Below are positions 52,828 through 61,617 of a DNA stretch of 64,000 nucleotides, one piece after another (positions within the stretch are counted from its first letter, which is position 1; each line of letters starts with the position of its first letter). The stretch lies in contig JAOAEQ010000006.1 in NCBI GenBank assembly GCA_026416715.1, positions 74,061 to 138,060 on the forward strand, given 5' to 3'. This stretch comes from a bacterium. GTDB lineage: Bacteria; UBP4; UBA4092; JAOAEQ01. A program made the translations under genes and the position numbers. The notes beneath the pieces were generated by a model. It had not been told where the DNA came from. It saw nothing but the letters and a program-made list of their open reading frames with translations, and ran no database searches.

Positions 52828-54558
52828 ATGGGTAGAGAAAAGTCTATTCCTCGGGCGGAATATCCACGGCCGCAGTTCGTTAGAAAAGAGTGGTTGAATC
52901 TGAATGGGAGTTGGGATGTTGAGATAGGGAAAATGGATACCACGCCACCGACGGTGTTTAGCAGGAAGATACTTGTTCCATTCTGTCCGGAAAGCAAGTT
53001 GTCCGGAATCGCTAAGAAAGAGTTTATACCATGGATCTGGTATCGACGAAACTTTGAGCTTCCGAAACAATGGTTTGGAAAAAGAATCCTGCTCCATTTT
53101 GGGGCGGTAGATTATGAAGCTACGGTTTGGGTAAATGGAAACAAAATCGGGTCGCATCGCGGAGGATACACTCCATTTTCGTTTGAAATTACTAGATATA
53201 TTACCAACGGTAATAATGAACTAATCGTCTGTGCAAAAGATGATACTCGAAATCCACTACAACCTTCAGGAAAACAGTCAGATAAACTCGAATCCTACGG
53301 CTGTTTTTATACCCGCACAACTGGCATCTGGCAGACCGTCTGGCTTGAACCTGTTCCACAAACCTATTTGCGCTCATTCAAGATATACCCAAATATTAAA
53401 AAAGGTAGCATAACCGTCAGAGCGACAGTAGACGGAAAAACGAGCGGGTTGAATCTGACGACTACCGCATTTGCTAAAAATAGAAAAGTTGGCGAGGTAA
53501 CAGTTCCGACAAAGAAGATACTTAAATTTCATCTTCATTTATCAGAAAAGAAACTTTGGGAACCGAACAATCCGTTTCTTTATGCTCTCGAGTTTAAGCT
53601 TGTAAAAGAAAAAAGGAAAGAAAAAGTCATAGATACAGTTAAGAGTTATTTCGGGTTACGAGAAATCAGAATTAGCAGGAAAAAGGTGTTGATAAATAAT
53701 AAGCCGATATTTCAGCGGTTGGTGTTAGACCAAGGGTATTATCCGGATGGGATATACACTGCACCGAACGATACCGCTTTGAAAAGAGATATCGAACTAT
53801 CGTTAAAACTGGGATTTAACGGCGCACGGTTACATCAGAAAGTGTTCGAGCCGCGGTTTCTCTACTGGGCGGATAAACTTGGGTATCTGGTCTGGGGAGA
53901 ATATCCGAACTGGGGATTAGACCATAGTCATCCGGAAGCGATAGTTCGGGTTCAGGCGGAATGGCGCGAAGTGATTGAGCGCGATTTCAATCATCCGTGT
54001 ATCGTCGGCTGGTGTCCGTTTAATGAAACGCCGCGACAGCAGAACCCAGAACTGCTGCGAATAATATACCGATTAACGAAACAGCTTGACCCGACCCGCC
54101 CGGTAATTGATACCAGTGGATATGTCCACGTCGAAACAGATGTTTATGACGTGCATAATTATGAACAGGATCCGGATAAGTTTAAAGCGTTATTCGAACC
54201 ATTTAAAAAATTAGATAAAAACGTTTGGCGAAATGTTCCGGAACAAGAGGTCGCATATCAAGGTCAGCCATATTTCGTCAGTGAATATGGTGGGATATGG
54301 TGGAATCCCGAACAGAAAGATAAAAAATCTTGGGGGTATGGCGAACGACCGAGAACCGCAGAAGAATTTATCGCTCGATATCGTGGATTAACAGAATCGC
54401 TTTTATTCCATCCGAAAATGTTCGGGTTCTGTTATACGCAACTCTATGATATCGAGCAGGAAGTTAACGGGCTCTATACTTACGACCGAAAGCCGAAATT
54501 TCATCCGAACACGATCAGAAGAATTAATATCCAGCGTGCGGCTATAGAAAAAACCTAG
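52828..54558 (+). CDS. glycoside hydrolase family 2 (beta-galactosidase/beta-glucuronidase-like)
   Basis: 576 residues, no signal peptide. Jelly-roll domain at about 14-175 (LNLNGSWDVEIG, WYRRNFELP, YEATVWVNGNKIGSHRGGY), Ig-like domain at about 180-285 and a TIM barrel at about 290-576. The acid/base Glu400 (PFNETP) and nucleophile Glu486 (VSEYGG) are both present. It is shorter than LacZ and closer to beta-glucuronidase-type GH2 in size. Cytoplasmic action on an imported oligosaccharide is likely. It is coupled with the URO-D family gene. An AGAGGA string precedes the ATG. Confidence 0.93.
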   Translation: MGREKSIPRAEYPRPQFVRKEWLNLNGSWDVEIGKMDTTPPTVFSRKILVPFCPESKLSGIAKKEFIPWIWYRRNFELPKQWFGKRILLHFGAVDYEATVWVNGNKIGSHRGGYTPFSFEITRYITNGNNELIVCAKDDTRNPLQPSGKQSDKLESYGCFYTRTTGIWQTVWLEPVPQTYLRSFKIYPNIKKGSITVRATVDGKTSGLNLTTTAFAKNRKVGEVTVPTKKILKFHLHLSEKKLWEPNNPFLYALEFKLVKEKRKEKVIDTVKSYFGLREIRISRKKVLINNKPIFQRLVLDQGYYPDGIYTAPNDTALKRDIELSLKLGFNGARLHQKVFEPRFLYWADKLGYLVWGEYPNWGLDHSHPEAIVRVQAEWREVIERDFNHPCIVGWCPFNETPRQQNPELLRIIYRLTKQLDPTRPVIDTSGYVHVETDVYDVHNYEQDPDKFKALFEPFKKLDKNVWRNVPEQEVAYQGQPYFVSEYGGIWWNPEQKDKKSWGYGERPRTAEEFIARYRGLTESLLFHPKMFGFCYTQLYDIEQEVNGLYTYDRKPKFHPNTIRRINIQRAAIEKT

Positions 54559-54619
54559 AAACGACGATATAGCATCGAAACCGAAATCCTTAAAAAAAAT
54601 AAAAAACGAGAAGTCCCTA

Positions 54620-54649
54620 TTGACCGATAATAAGGTTTTGCGCTACTAT
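54620..54649 (+). promoter_or_regulatory. promoter of the pyr operon
   Basis: TTGACC (54620-54625), an 18-bp spacer and TACTAT (54644-54649). The distance to the pyrR start is about 55 bp, too short for a classical PyrR attenuator leader. Confidence 0.5.
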
Positions 54650-54704
54650 GATTTGCAATTAGAAATTCATCAAATCGACCTCAAAGTTGCAACACCCTAA
54701 CGAT

Positions 54705-55250
54705 ATGCCATGGATTGAAAAACGAGAAATTATGGATGCGGCAACGATTGACCGCACTTTAAACCGGATGGTGCACGAAATTATCGAAAAGAATCCGGAT
54801 TTGTACAATCTAGCGATCGTTGGTATTCGCACCCGTGGAATCTATTTAGCGGAACGGCTCCAGAAGAAACTAGCCGAAATAGCGAAAATTAACATTCCAC
54901 TCGGAACTTTAGATATAACGATGTATCGAGATGATCTAAGTCGATTAGGGTATCATCCGGTTGTTGGTGAGACGCACCTCCCGTTTGTGCTAGATGATAA
55001 ACAGATACTGCTGGTCGATGATGTATTATATACCGGGCGAACTATTCGCGCGGCATTAGATGCGTTGATGGATTATGGCAGACCGGCGAGTATCCAGCTA
55101 GCGGTTTTAATTGACCGTGGACATCGGGAATTACCCATCGCAGCAGATTTTGTCGGAAGAACTATTCCGACCGCAAAACAAGAACAAGTTCAGGTTAAAC
55201 TAATAGAAACTGATACCATTGACCAGGTGGTAATAACCGAACAGCAATAG
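54705..55250 (+). CDS. pyrR: bifunctional pyr operon regulator/uracil phosphoribosyltransferase PyrR
   Basis: 181 residues from the ATG at 54705; an in-frame TTG at 54687 would add six residues. The PRPP loop is ILLVDDVLYTGRTIRAALDA, IVGIRTRG lies near residue 40 and LAVLIDRGHRELPI after the loop is the PyrR signature. It binds pyr mRNA in Bacillus and also makes UMP from uracil. No PyrR-binding hairpin with terminator is visible in front of pyrR or pyrB, so regulation by attenuation is unproven here. It is first in pyrR-pyrB-pyrC. Confidence 0.93.
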   Translation: MPWIEKREIMDAATIDRTLNRMVHEIIEKNPDLYNLAIVGIRTRGIYLAERLQKKLAEIAKINIPLGTLDITMYRDDLSRLGYHPVVGETHLPFVLDDKQILLVDDVLYTGRTIRAALDALMDYGRPASIQLAVLIDRGHRELPIAADFVGRTIPTAKQEQVQVKLIETDTIDQVVITEQQ

Positions 55251-55300
55251 ACATTTCACGAAAGAACTGAACAACGAAAGAACAAGAAAACGAGATAATA

Positions 55301-55336
55301 GGAGGTTCTTAAGTTCTTCCGTTAGTAAGTTCCTCC
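55301..55336 (+). repeat. inverted repeat covering a GGAGG between pyrR and pyrB
   Basis: GGAGG (55301-55305) pairs with CCTCC (55332-55336), with a TTA/TAA pairing inside. It lies 10 to 46 bp before the pyrB ATG. Nearby sequence is the GAAAGAAC-type filler of other intergenic regions. Confidence 0.4.
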
Positions 55337-55346
55337 GGTTTATCGT

Positions 55347-56303
55347 ATGCTTACTGGACTCAAAACCAAACATCTTTTAGGATTAGAATATCTCTCAAAA
55401 GAAGAAATCGAATTGATTTTGCAGACCGCAAAACCGTTTAAAGAACTGTTCACCCGGTCGGTGAAAAAAGTACCGACATTACGCGGGAAAACATTAGTTA
55501 ACTTGTTCTACGAAGCCAGCACCAGAACCCGTACCTCATTTGAGCTTGCTGCAAAACGGTTATCCGCAGACGTGATTAATATTGCTGTAGCGAGTTCGAG
55601 CGTAGTTAAAGGGGAAAGTTTGATTGATACCGTGCGAACCATTGAAGCGATGAAAACGGATTTTTTAGTTATCCGACATTCGGCAGGTGGTGTCCCGCAG
55701 TTTCTTTCAACGCGCGTTCAATCAGCAATAATTAACGCTGGTGATGGCCAGCATGAACATCCTACCCAAGGGTTGTTAGATATTTATACTATTCTGGAAA
55801 AGAAAAAGCGAATTGCGGGATTGAAAGTAGTTATCGTTGGTGATATCCGACATAGCCGGGTTGCGCGAAGTGATATCTGGGGGTTAACCAAACTCGGAGC
55901 GAACGTTACCGTCGTCGGTCCACCAACGCTCATTCCGCCGGAAATCGAAAAGATGGGCGCTACAGTCTCATACCATACCGATACTGCAATCCAAGATGCG
56001 GATGTAATCAATATACTTCGGCTACAACTCGAACGACAGAAAAAAAATATGTTTCCGTCAATTCGGGAATATACCGCATTGTTTGGAATAGACCGGCATC
56101 GGGTGAAAAAAGCGAAACCAGACGTGATTATTATGCATCCGGGCCCGATGAACCGTGGAATAGAAATTTCTGCAGAAGTCGCAGACGGCGTTGAATCGGT
56201 TGTCGAACAGCAGGTTACAAACGGGGTAGCGATTCGCATGGCGGTATTATATCTGCTTGGTGGCGGGAAACCCACCGCCGCACTCGAACAAGCTGTAGAA
56301 TAA
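55347..56303 (+). CDS. pyrB: aspartate carbamoyltransferase catalytic subunit
   Basis: 318 residues. The carbamoyl-phosphate motif STRTRTSFE lies at 58-66, HPTQ at 138-141 and the aspartate-side loop [11 protein letters not shown] near 268-278. It catalyses the first committed step of pyrimidine synthesis, carbamoyl phosphate plus aspartate to carbamoyl aspartate. No pyrI regulatory subunit follows, so it is likely the unregulated trimer or the type that associates with PyrC. It is 60 bp upstream of pyrC. Confidence 0.96.
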   Translation: MLTGLKTKHLLGLEYLSKEEIELILQTAKPFKELFTRSVKKVPTLRGKTLVNLFYEASTRTRTSFELAAKRLSADVINIAVASSSVVKGESLIDTVRTIEAMKTDFLVIRHSAGGVPQFLSTRVQSAIINAGDGQHEHPTQGLLDIYTILEKKKRIAGLKVVIVGDIRHSRVARSDIWGLTKLGANVTVVGPPTLIPPEIEKMGATVSYHTDTAIQDADVINILRLQLERQKKNMFPSIREYTALFGIDRHRVKKAKPDVIIMHPGPMNRGIEISAEVADGVESVVEQQVTNGVAIRMAVLYLLGGGKPTAALEQAVE

Positions 56304-56363
56304 CCTAAATAGTAAATTGAATGACAATACGAACAGATTAAATTATATTATATCAGATGCGTT

Positions 56364-57650
56364 ATGAAATTATTAATTAAAAATGGATTGGTTATCAATC
56401 CAGAGAAATTAACTTCGGAAAAATTAGATATTCTCATTGAAAACGATCGAATCTCGTTAATAGGCACATCAATTACCTCTGCAGATGCACAGATTATCGA
56501 TGCGCAATCGAATTATGTTTGTCCGGGTTTAGTAGATATGCATGTCCATTTACGGGAACCCGGTCGGGAAGATGAGGAAACAATCTATAGTGGCACTAGA
56601 GCGGCTGCGCTCGGTGGTGTAACTTCAGTTGCGTGCATGGCGAACACCGATCCGCCGATAGATGACCGTGCTGGCGTAGAATTTATCAAAGCGAAAGCGA
56701 AACGAGACGGTATCGTTAACGTTTATCCCATCGCTGCGATTACGAAAGGATTAAAAGGTGAAGAAATCGCTGAACTAGGTGATTTACATCGGGCGGGTGC
56801 CGTTGCGGTCTCCGACGATGGGAACTGTGTCATGAACGCAGAAGTGTTACGTCGGGCGATGGAATATTCGCTGCCATTCAATTTTCCGATTATTGAACAT
56901 TGCGAAGATAAGAATCTTGCGGGTGACGGCGTGATGCATGAAGGTTGGCATTCGACTGAATTCGGACTGCGCGGGATACCGTCAGCCGCTGAAGATGTTA
57001 TTGTTGCCCGAGATATAACCTTAGCGGAGATGACCGGTGCGAAATTGCATATTGCCCATGTTAGTTCCAGCAAATCAGTTGAACTTATCCGGCAAGCGAA
57101 ACAACGCGGGGTTCGGGTTACCTGCGAGGTTACCCCGCATCATTTAACCTTAACCGATGCAGCGGTAGCAACCTATGATTCGAATATGAAAATGAATCCG
57201 CCGTTACGAACGGAAGCGGATGTTACTGCGCTAATAAAGGGATTGCAGGATGGAACTATCGATTGTATCGCTTCTGACCATGCGCCACATGCTGTGTTTG
57301 AAAAAGAGCAAGAGTTTGATGTTGCTCCATTCGGTGTAATTGGGGTTCAGACGATGGTCAGTGTTATTTTCACCGAACTGGTTGCGAAAAATAAAATTAT
57401 ATTAGAACGAGCGATTCAAGCGATGAGTTATAATCCGGCAACGATTTTAGGGCTCGACCGAGGCAGACTAGACGTTGGTTCAATTGCCGATGTGGTTATT
57501 ATCGACCCTAAAAAAGAAATAACCGTTACCGCAGATTGGTTATATGGGAGAAGCAAGAACTCAGCATTTTTAGGCAGGAAATTGATGGGAATAGCAACCA
57601 TAACTATTGTTGCCGGAAAGATAGTTGTCAATGATGGGAAATTGGTATAA
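56364..57650 (+). CDS. pyrC: dihydroorotase, class I
   Basis: 428 residues. The metal-binding DMHVHLREPG (His60, His62), a further HIAHVSSSKS, and ASDHAPH with the catalytic Asp near residue 305 are intact. The length and motifs fit class I dihydroorotases (Aquifex/Bacillus type), which can pair with PyrB. It cyclises carbamoyl aspartate to dihydroorotate. It is the last gene of pyrR-pyrB-pyrC. No terminator is visible downstream. Confidence 0.96.
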   Translation: MKLLIKNGLVINPEKLTSEKLDILIENDRISLIGTSITSADAQIIDAQSNYVCPGLVDMHVHLREPGREDEETIYSGTRAAALGGVTSVACMANTDPPIDDRAGVEFIKAKAKRDGIVNVYPIAAITKGLKGEEIAELGDLHRAGAVAVSDDGNCVMNAEVLRRAMEYSLPFNFPIIEHCEDKNLAGDGVMHEGWHSTEFGLRGIPSAAEDVIVARDITLAEMTGAKLHIAHVSSSKSVELIRQAKQRGVRVTCEVTPHHLTLTDAAVATYDSNMKMNPPLRTEADVTALIKGLQDGTIDCIASDHAPHAVFEKEQEFDVAPFGVIGVQTMVSVIFTELVAKNKIILERAIQAMSYNPATILGLDRGRLDVGSIADVVIIDPKKEITVTADWLYGRSKNSAFLGRKLMGIATITIVAGKIVVNDGKLV

Positions 57651-57757
57651 GTCTCCCAATACAAAATAAACATAAAAAAATCAAAAAAAAAGTGGAATTA
57701 TAACTTCTTGTTTATCAATGGTTTATAAAAATATACATAAATAAAGTCAAAATCTAC

Positions 57758-57787
57758 TTGACAAATTGACATTTTTATGTATATAAT
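57758..57787 (+). promoter_or_regulatory. strong sigma70-type promoter of the outer-membrane protein gene
   Basis: TTGACA (57758-57763), an 18-bp spacer and TATAAT (57782-57787), both perfect. A second TTGACA at 57766-57771 is too close to be the -35. The leader to the ATG at 57935 is about 140 nt. It has TGGGGGAG near 57804 and CTCTCCCA near 57849, which can pair with one mismatch. Confidence 0.8.
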
Positions 57788-57934
57788 TTTTGCGATTTGA
57801 ATTAATGGGGGAGTGAAGAAGTGTCTGCATTTTTCTACCGTATTAATTCTCTCCCATAAAAAATCGAATCAAAATTCTCTGTAGCTGAATTTAAATTACC
57901 CAGTGGTATTGTGAGTTGAGAGGAACACATTAAC

Positions 57935-59176
57935 ATGAGACCGAATACTGTTGCGATTCTAGGTATAATTCTTATTCTGAACATTGGATTGGGTACCGCG
58001 GGGATGTCAGCGAATACGAATAATCGTCCGACAATAGATTATGGTGGAAGTATAGAACTGCAAGGTTGGTTATTCGATGGACTCGCTAATAAGCAGTATA
58101 GTTGGGCGGAAACTGAATTGTATCTATGGATATCAGCTGACCTGAATGAAAAAGTCTTCACCAAAATCAACTTGGTGAATCAATATGTTTGGGGTAAAGA
58201 TGATTCGTTTACGCTTCCAAGTTTAACCGACCCGAGTCGAACCATTGCCCCGTTTACTACCGGTGATGAATTCGAGCTCTGGGAAGGATATCTTACCGTA
58301 AAAGATATTTTTAATGCGCCAATAAATTTAACCGTCGGTCGTATCCTTGAAAACTATGGAGACGGATTTGTTATCTCAGATAGTCTTCCGGTAGATGCTG
58401 CAAAAGTTCAAGTTACGCTCGGGAAAACTTTGCTTAACGCGTTTGTCTATAAACAGGTTGAGAATATTTCGGATATTTCCGACCGAAACCTTTGGGGAAT
58501 TTATAAACAAACCAAATGGACGGATTCGTTCCAAACCGACGGATATCTCCTCTATTTACAAGACCGGTCAGTTACACCACATCAGCGGATATATACGATC
58601 GGAACCCGGGCGAATGCGGATATCACTGCGGTGCCGGGATTAACCTTGAAGGGCGAACTGGCGTATCAGACTGGCGATGAAGGCGATATCGATTTCGATG
58701 CTTGGGGCGGATATTTTGCCGGAACGTATCAGTTTACCGCAGCGACATATAAACCGGCAATAAGTTTAGCGTATATCTATCTTTCCGGAGATGGCGATGC
58801 GACTGATGACGAAAATAATAGCTGGCAGAATTTGTTAGGGCATAGTATGCAAGAACGATTAGGCCAGAAAGCGTGGGGTCGAATTGTTGATTTTGAAAAT
58901 GGGATAAAAGAGAATATGCGAATCTACTGGATTGGGGCGAGTGCACAGCCGACGGAAAAAGTTAAAGGGGATATTGATATTTATAATTATCAGTATAATA
59001 AGAAACAGGGAAATAAATCGAAAAATTTAGGATACGAAATTGATGTTAAGGTAGCGTATCAATATACCGAAAATGTAGCGGCAGAACTTATTGGTGCATG
59101 GTTTAATCCGACGAAAGATTATAATGATGACGAACAGGTGATTGCGGCGAAAGGAGCGATTAAAGTTAGCTTTTAA
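57935..59176 (+). CDS. outer-membrane beta-barrel protein (alginate-export/porin-like)
   Basis: 413 residues with a signal peptide (hydrophobic 7-20, cleavage near AGMSA). The mature part alternates hydrophobic and polar residues in strand-length blocks. Early segments of the type AETELYLWISADLNEKVFTKINLVNQ and ELWEGYLTVKDI, with VGRILENYGDGFVISDS, are typical of alginate-export-like barrels. The C-terminus is VSF with a terminal Phe, the signal for outer-membrane insertion. It probably forms a channel for sugars or other solutes. AGAGGAA before the ATG and a perfect promoter indicate high expression. Confidence 0.75.
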   Translation: MRPNTVAILGIILILNIGLGTAGMSANTNNRPTIDYGGSIELQGWLFDGLANKQYSWAETELYLWISADLNEKVFTKINLVNQYVWGKDDSFTLPSLTDPSRTIAPFTTGDEFELWEGYLTVKDIFNAPINLTVGRILENYGDGFVISDSLPVDAAKVQVTLGKTLLNAFVYKQVENISDISDRNLWGIYKQTKWTDSFQTDGYLLYLQDRSVTPHQRIYTIGTRANADITAVPGLTLKGELAYQTGDEGDIDFDAWGGYFAGTYQFTAATYKPAISLAYIYLSGDGDATDDENNSWQNLLGHSMQERLGQKAWGRIVDFENGIKENMRIYWIGASAQPTEKVKGDIDIYNYQYNKKQGNKSKNLGYEIDVKVAYQYTENVAAELIGAWFNPTKDYNDDEQVIAAKGAIKVSF

Positions 59177-59439
59177 TTGCGATTACACAGACAGCACAAA
59201 AGCAACGAGAGATTATACTCCGATTCTTTACTAAATTCGGTGTAATTTCGTGGTGCTCTACTCTGTGTAATCCAAAACTGAATAGTTAGTCACACGAGCC
59301 AGCCAAGAAAGGGGGTGCACAAGTTCCTATTAGGCGGCGTGTGAACGTGCAGAAAAACAGTGGTTCGGGATAGGAATAAAAACACAACCCTGTTTGCTGC
59401 ATTTGAGTAACAAACTAAATAAGGGGGAACTTAGACTAT
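59177..59439. other. leader region with possible RNA structure
   Basis: 263 bp between two outer-membrane protein genes. The left part (59177-59275) is dispersed ACACAGA/CTCTGTGTAA-type filler. The right part (about 59300-59400) is G/C-richer, with TTCCTAT (about 59323-59329) that can pair with ATAGGAA (about 59370-59376) and GTGCAC/GTGC repeats between. AAGGGGGAAC precedes the ATG at 59440. No known riboswitch core was found. Confidence 0.4.
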
Positions 59440-60474
59440 ATGAAGAAACTACTCACTCTCGTAGTGATTGCGTTATGCGTAACCGGTATAGGTTTCGCGA
59501 AAACTTTCTGGGTAGGTGAAGCGCAGCAGGTTTCGCTTCGTCTAGAAGGATTAAGCCCAGATTTTGCTGGGTTAGTTGATGATGAATATACAGATTTCTG
59601 GGTTAACCCGGCGGATATTCTGAATGTGAAAGGTGGTAGACTCTATACCAATCTCAGCAACTATGTTACCGGAGAAGAGACCCAATTTGGTGGCGCATCC
59701 GCAGATGAATATCTCATTGGTGGCGTTTATTCTTGGGAGAACATCGGGACATTTGGTGCGTTCTTCTTGAATCGGAAGTTAGGCGCGGATGATAATGATT
59801 GGGCATTACCGGTTTTCTATGGTCGTCAGATTAACGATGCGTTAGCGTTTGGTGCGAAAGTAAGCTACCAGAAAGCTGAAATTGGTAATGATGCGGATTT
59901 AATCACCTTGATTCCAGCGGTGAAATATCAGATTAGCCCGGAAGTATCAGTTGCCGGATTAATTAAATTCGGAATGTATGATGCGGATGTTGATGTTGAT
60001 GGAACACTTTGGGGTGTTGGTGTTTCCGCAGCGTATCAGTGGAATGATGCGAATAAACTCCGTGGATATATTTCGTATGAGAATGCAGAGATTGAAGATA
60101 CGCCTAACGAAGGTGATGCGTTTGCTATTGGTGTAGGAAACGCAACCAAACTGAATGAAAAGCTGTTATTAGCACTGGGTATCATCTATGGTGATGCGGA
60201 TATTGACGGTACTTTTGCCGGATATAATCTGTTGAACAACCCGACGAATGAAAGCGAAATTACCTTACCGGTCGGTCTTGAATATACCATGACGGATTGG
60301 TTAGCGTTCCGCATCGGTGCATCACATCGGATTCCGGAAGACCACAGCAGCCAAACTGATTACTACTACGGTGCTGGGCTGAATATTACCGAGAACCTGA
60401 CCGTAGATGTTCTGGGCTGGAAGAATTTAACCGAGCTGGATAATTGGAGACTATCAGCCACGGTGAAATTCTAA
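59440..60474 (+). CDS. outer-membrane beta-barrel protein
   Basis: 344 residues. Signal peptide (2-20, GFA cleavage), then a region (LEGLSPDFAGLVDDEYTDFW) with a plug-like look, followed by about twelve strand-like segments with Gly, Tyr and Trp and acidic turns rich in Asp. The C-terminus is ATVKF with the terminal Phe. No enzymatic motif is visible. The Asp/Asn-rich turns could bind Ca2+. Between two strong signals, a ribosome binding site upstream and an intrinsic terminator downstream (60492-60528), it is likely an abundant single-gene transcript. It shares style with 60626-61387. Confidence 0.7.
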   Translation: MKKLLTLVVIALCVTGIGFAKTFWVGEAQQVSLRLEGLSPDFAGLVDDEYTDFWVNPADILNVKGGRLYTNLSNYVTGEETQFGGASADEYLIGGVYSWENIGTFGAFFLNRKLGADDNDWALPVFYGRQINDALAFGAKVSYQKAEIGNDADLITLIPAVKYQISPEVSVAGLIKFGMYDADVDVDGTLWGVGVSAAYQWNDANKLRGYISYENAEIEDTPNEGDAFAIGVGNATKLNEKLLLALGIIYGDADIDGTFAGYNLLNNPTNESEITLPVGLEYTMTDWLAFRIGASHRIPEDHSSQTDYYYGAGLNITENLTVDVLGWKNLTELDNWRLSATVKF

Positions 60475-60491
60475 TCAGCAATAGAAGTATC

Positions 60492-60528
60492 ATCTTCTCC
60501 TCGGGGATTCTATCTCCGAGGAGAAGAT
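60492..60528 (+). terminator. intrinsic terminator
   Basis: Perfect 13-bp stem (60492-60504 with 60516-60528), a loop of 11 bases, then TTTTTG. It follows the outer-membrane gene that ends at 60474. Confidence 0.9.
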
Positions 60529-60625
60529 TTTTGAAACAAAAAACGGGCTAGAAGGCTTAAGTCCTAATGGAGAACCGTAGGGTTTAAATCTTCTAACCAC
60601 TTCAACCAAGAGAGGGGGGAAATAA

Positions 60626-61387
60626 ATGAAACGATTAATACTCGCAACGCTATTAACGCTTGTTGTTAGTTCATTTGCGTTTGCCGGATTCGAACGAACG
60701 ATTCATTATCAATTTGATGTCCTTAGTCCGGAAGCGCAGAATCTTGAAGCTGGCTTAGTGTTCGATTACAATAATGAAAGTGATTGGTTAACCGCTTGGG
60801 TTCTTGATGCGTATGCGAAATACGGAATTCTTGATAACTGGGAAGTCGGATTTGATGTTCCGTATATTGGTTGGGATGTTGATGGATGGCGAGAAGAAAG
60901 CGGACTCGGTGATGTGAATGTCTGGACGAAATATCGGTTTATCAATGAAGAAGAAAGTTGTTGTGGGCTAGCTGCTGGCGTGAATGTGAAACTAGCTACC
61001 GGAGAACAAAGCGAAGGGTTAGGTACCGGTCATGTAGATTGGATGCCGTTTATTATGGGCACAATCAAACCAGCTGACCAGATTACGCTCGGTGCGAAAG
61101 TCGGATATAATCGAGTATCCGATGATGATAATAATGATCGCGATGATGAATGGAATTATGGTATCTGGGGCGGATACGCTATCCAGGATAACCTCAGCAT
61201 CGTTGGCGAAATCTACGGCAAAGAGGTTAAGGGAGACGACCCGCTTACGTTCGATGCTGGAGTGACCTATGGGATCGCAGAGAATGTTGGGTTAGTCGGC
61301 GGAGCTGGTTGGGGATTGAACAACGCAGCGTGGGATTGGCATGTATTTCTTGGGATAAAAGGTAACTTCCCAATTATGGGACATTAA
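60626..61387 (+). CDS. outer-membrane beta-barrel protein (MetA-pathway/transporter-like)
   Basis: 253 residues. Signal peptide (2-20, AFA-G), then short strands: LEAGLVFDYNNES, YAKYGILDNWEVGFDVPYIG, LGDVNVWTKYRF, CCGLAAGVNVKLATG and GWGLNNAAWDWHVFLGIKGNF. This is the plan of small 'phenol MetA-pathway'-like outer-membrane proteins. The C-terminus ends in GH rather than Phe. The function is unknown. The start is supported by GAGGGGGG just upstream; a terminator lies at 61424-61465. Confidence 0.7.
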   Translation: MKRLILATLLTLVVSSFAFAGFERTIHYQFDVLSPEAQNLEAGLVFDYNNESDWLTAWVLDAYAKYGILDNWEVGFDVPYIGWDVDGWREESGLGDVNVWTKYRFINEEESCCGLAAGVNVKLATGEQSEGLGTGHVDWMPFIMGTIKPADQITLGAKVGYNRVSDDDNNDRDDEWNYGIWGGYAIQDNLSIVGEIYGKEVKGDDPLTFDAGVTYGIAENVGLVGGAGWGLNNAAWDWHVFLGIKGNFPIMGH

Positions 61388-61423
61388 TTTTATTCATTCT
61401 GAAAGAGAATCGCTAGTTCAATG

Positions 61424-61465
61424 AACCCCTTATATATTTTTGCTCGATATATAAGGGGTTTTTTT
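61424..61465 (+). terminator. intrinsic terminator
   Basis: 14-bp perfect stem (61424-61437 with 61447-61460), a 9-base loop and a T-run through 61466. It follows the stop at 61387. Confidence 0.92.
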
Positions 61466-61617
61466 ATTTTTCCGCCGCCGCTGAAAACGAAAACGGTTTC
61501 ACTGCACGAAGCACACACATAGCGGAGTACTCGATTATATTATATCGAGTATATCGAGACTCAACGTTAGTGTTAGTCGGTTCAAGATATATGAGGTATT
61601 AACCCATAAAAAATTTA

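Noticed and set aside
54559-54704. PyrR attenuator before pyrR
   Set aside because: The leader is too short and has no terminator/antiterminator pair.
55784-56275. 163-codon minus-strand ORF opposite pyrB
   Set aside because: Antisense to pyrB with no recognisable domain.
59300-59400. cobalamin or cyclic-di-GMP riboswitch in the leader of the barrel gene
   Set aside because: Some G/C-rich pairing is visible, but the conserved cores of those classes are missing.
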